Assembly: GCA_017474515.1 (NCBI GenBank)
Contig: JAFVHN010000041.1
Span: 1-64,000, forward strand
DNA length: 64,000 nucleotides
Origin: Prevotella sp.
Lineage (GTDB): Bacteria > Bacteroidota > Bacteroidia > Bacteroidales > Bacteroidaceae
Direction of reading: 5' to 3'
A program made the translations under genes and the position numbers. Under the pieces are notes generated by a model. The model was not told the origin of the DNA and made no database searches. It saw only the letters and a list, made by a program, of their open reading frames with translations. Each line of letters opens with the position of its first letter. Position 1 is the stretch's first letter. This document shows positions 62,488 through 64,000 of the stretch, one piece after another.

Positions 62488-63090
62488 CTATTTTGGTTCT
62501 GTGCCTATAAAGTCAAAATGATAAAACTGCGCTGTGTTCCAAATCTCTCGGCCCTTTCTCAATACCGCCAACAGAGAGCCCAGTTCCAAGTCCGGCCCTT
62601 TCACATGGACGTCAGAATTGTAATGATATTCGCTATCCCACTTGACAGGAACCGTCCTGAAACCATTTTTCAGATAAAAAATCTTCCTCCTGACACAAAC
62701 GGACAACAGTTCGCTGTCGCTCATTGCCACGTCAGTGAGCAGCACATAGGTGCGGTGGGGGTCTTTGCAAATATGTTGCAACAGCATGGAACCGAGCCCT
62801 TCTCCCCGATGCGCCTCATTGATTTGAAGATAAGTGATATAGGTGGCCTGGTAGAAATCAAATGTGATGACATAGCCCGCCAGCTGCCCTTCCACTGCGA
62901 TGGCCCATAACCTTGGGGAAGAACTTTGTGTGTTCTTGCCATAAAGAAGATTCCACAACGTCTTGGCATTGATGCTATCTTCCTCAAAATCTTTTTCTAT
63001 AGCTTTATAGAATTCATCATGGCAAGACACCTGTTTGATAGTGACGGAGGAATTAGAAACGCGGCTCTTATTCATATTTCGTATTTTCAT
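62488..63090 (-). CDS. GNAT family N-acetyltransferase
   Basis: 200-aa protein. CoA-binding motif INEAHRGEGLGSMLLQHI (residues ~100-117) and the preceding beta strands AIAVEGQLAGYVITFDFY are clear. Start at MKIRNMNK (63090), 29 bases after the -7 box; the frame is open to 63261 but would cross that promoter. AT-rich compared with neighbours, so possibly acquired. Substrate unknown. Confidence 0.85.
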   Translation of the reverse strand: MKIRNMNKSRVSNSSVTIKQVSCHDEFYKAIEKDFEEDSINAKTLWNLLYGKNTQSSSPRLWAIAVEGQLAGYVITFDFYQATYITYLQINEAHRGEGLGSMLLQHICKDPHRTYVLLTDVAMSDSELLSVCVRRKIFYLKNGFRTVPVKWDSEYHYNSDVHVKGPDLELGSLLAVLRKGREIWNTAQFYHFDFIGTEPK

Positions 63091-63118
63091 ATTTGTTGGT
63101 TTGATTGTTTTCCAAATG

Positions 63119-63126
63119 CAAAGGTA
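63119..63126 (-). promoter_or_regulatory. -7 box TACCTTTG of the GNAT gene
   Basis: Minus-strand match that decides the start at 63090. Confidence 0.6.
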
Positions 63127-63322
63127 TGTACTAAAAATAAAATAGAAAGCTTTAATATAGGTATAACACTTTGAGAGCATGCAAAAACCTTGAAAGCACG
63201 AGAGGGCCGTCAGCAATATCAGTTGCCAGACATCATCAGTGACCATTTCACCTACTTGCATCCGCCGTCTGCAAAGGTCCTACAGAATCACAGACCTTAA
63301 CGGTTCCCATGCAGACTGGTTT

Positions 63323-63561
63323 GGGCGAAAGGGGGATAAGGGCATGGAGAAAAATTGATAAAAAATCTTGACAAAATCGGAGATTTTCGGAGAAGAAACA
63401 CAAACTGCTGAAATTCAGCAGTTTACAGAACCATCGGAGTTTGACCGCAAATTTCGGGGAGAAATTTGCCAATTTGAGGGCAGAGATTTGCCAAATCTCT
63501 CCCCGGAATTTGCGGTCAAAGTCTTTGGGGGAGGAAAAGTTTTATGAAAAATCTTGACAAA
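63323..63561. repeat. Dispersed palindromic element, copy F
   Basis: Same orientation as C and E. It has all parts: left extension GGCGAAAGGGGGATAAGGGC, AAAAAATCTTGACAAAATCG, small palindrome (63402-63424), large stem (63440-63518), and right AAAAATCTTGACAAA. 54 bases from the restriction gene. The rest of 63091-63614 has no gene. Confidence 0.92.
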
Positions 63562-63614
63562 GCGATTGCGGTGCGCCAAATGAAAAATGCCCCCTAAAAA
63601 GATAAAGCCGTCAC

Positions 63615-64000
63615 TCAGCTCGCGGCAGTCTGGCAGGTTTTTTCCTTAAACAACCTGAACAATTCCGCGACACACATACTTTCGGTGAAAGAACTCTTGA
63701 CGGGGAAGCCGTAAGCCTGCATCACTGCGCGGTCGTTCTCCTGATGAGCCCTGCGCAGTTCTATCGGCATGGTCAGCTCGTCATAGAGGTCGGCCAAGGA
63801 ACAATCGGGGAACTTTGCACGGGCATCCAGAATGGCCTGCGCCGTTTGTGCAATCTTTGCCGCCTGCTGCTCTGTAGGATGGGGCCAGGGGAAGTTGTTG
63901 TAAACAATATCCTTCGAGTAGCGATAGTCGCTCTTTAACCTTCCGCAGACCGCCCGCATCCATGCCATGTGGACATTGCTTTCGAGAATACCGAAATGAT
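63615..64000 (-). CDS. C-terminal part of a YeeA/MmeI-type IIG restriction-modification protein
   Basis: The frame runs off the window end, so only the last ~128 residues are present. FGILESNVHMAWMR, LKSDYRYSKDIVYNNFPWP and the tail ADLYDELTMPIELRRAHQENDRAVMQAYGF are the C-terminal landmarks of single-chain adenine methyltransferase/nuclease proteins (YeeA-like), distinct from the Eco57I-like gene at 7742. The Met at 63968 is internal. The last ~30 residues after the AYGF region are a normal family tail. Whether the enzyme is complete cannot be seen. Confidence 0.85.
   Translation of the reverse strand, partial: HFGILESNVHMAWMRAVCGRLKSDYRYSKDIVYNNFPWPHPTEQQAAKIAQTAQAILDARAKFPDCSLADLYDELTMPIELRRAHQENDRAVMQAYGFPVKSSFTESMCVAELFRLFKEKTCQTAAS

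Noticed and set aside
63354-63561. TTGACA in the element ends as sigma-70 -35 promoters
   Set aside because: Bacteroidetes vegetative promoters use TTTG/TAnnTTTG; no suitable second box follows at the right spacing.

Overview
The window looks like a chromosomal segment of a Bacteroidales bacterium, most likely a Prevotella-type member with fairly GC-rich genes. Three things point there: promoters of the Bacteroidetes type (-7 box TAnnTTTG, sometimes with TTTG or TTG about 19-20 bases upstream); the gene neighbourhoods (clpP-clpX-recQ on one strand, and an argR/argG/argC/argD/proC/proB/proA/argF' cluster with an N-succinylornithine-type transcarbamylase); and secreted enzymes with C-termini of the type seen in this group. 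Everything here is read by eye; no database search was run.

Layout. 1-6.7 kb: secreted GH2 hydrolase, MIP18-family Fe-S protein, LpxH-like phosphatase, large secreted zinc protease, then tRNA-Pro(CGG). 7-11.4 kb: a type IIG restriction-modification gene between hairpin-rich repeats. 11.5-19.5 kb: MFS sugar porter plus DUF5107/TPR protein, an exported arginine deiminase, a PafA-like phosphatase. 19.5-30 kb: recQ, clpX, clpP, an AT-rich AAA ATPase, rhaD, YraN-like, DUF349 protein, corA with a structured leader. 30.4-36.3 kb: a YafQ-type toxin-antitoxin pair, two secreted proteins, pepD, a flippase-like membrane protein. 37-49.7 kb: thirteen minus-strand genes of arginine and proline synthesis, interrupted by a DUF559 cassette, a pectate lyase and a regulator/acyl-CoA synthetase pair. 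50.5-61 kb: HAD phosphatase, a second regulator/acyl-CoA synthetase pair, BCAT, xseB-xseA with a secreted subtilase, MATE exporter, cytidylate-kinase-like protein, phosphodiesterase. 61.2-64 kb: chorismatase/Rid-like protein, GNAT, and the 3' end of a second type IIG restriction-modification gene.

How genes work together. ArgR, a GNAT proposed to make N-acylglutamate, ArgC, ArgD, ArgF' and ArgG cover most of an N-acylated arginine pathway; argB, argE and argH are not in the window. ProB, ProA and ProC form the complete route from glutamate to proline. ClpX and ClpP form one protease. XseA and XseB form exonuclease VII. The toxin and antitoxin form one unit.

Most striking are the repeats. A ~210-bp palindromic element occurs six times, with paired base changes in its stems. 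Two copies belong to larger composite repeats in inverted orientation that bracket the arginine/proline cluster. A DUF559 nuclease gene sits between near-perfect inverted ends exactly between argG and argC and appears to supply the first ~30 codons of argC. A 69/71-bp hairpin array lies downstream of the first restriction-modification gene, and the corA leader can fold in two mutually exclusive ways.
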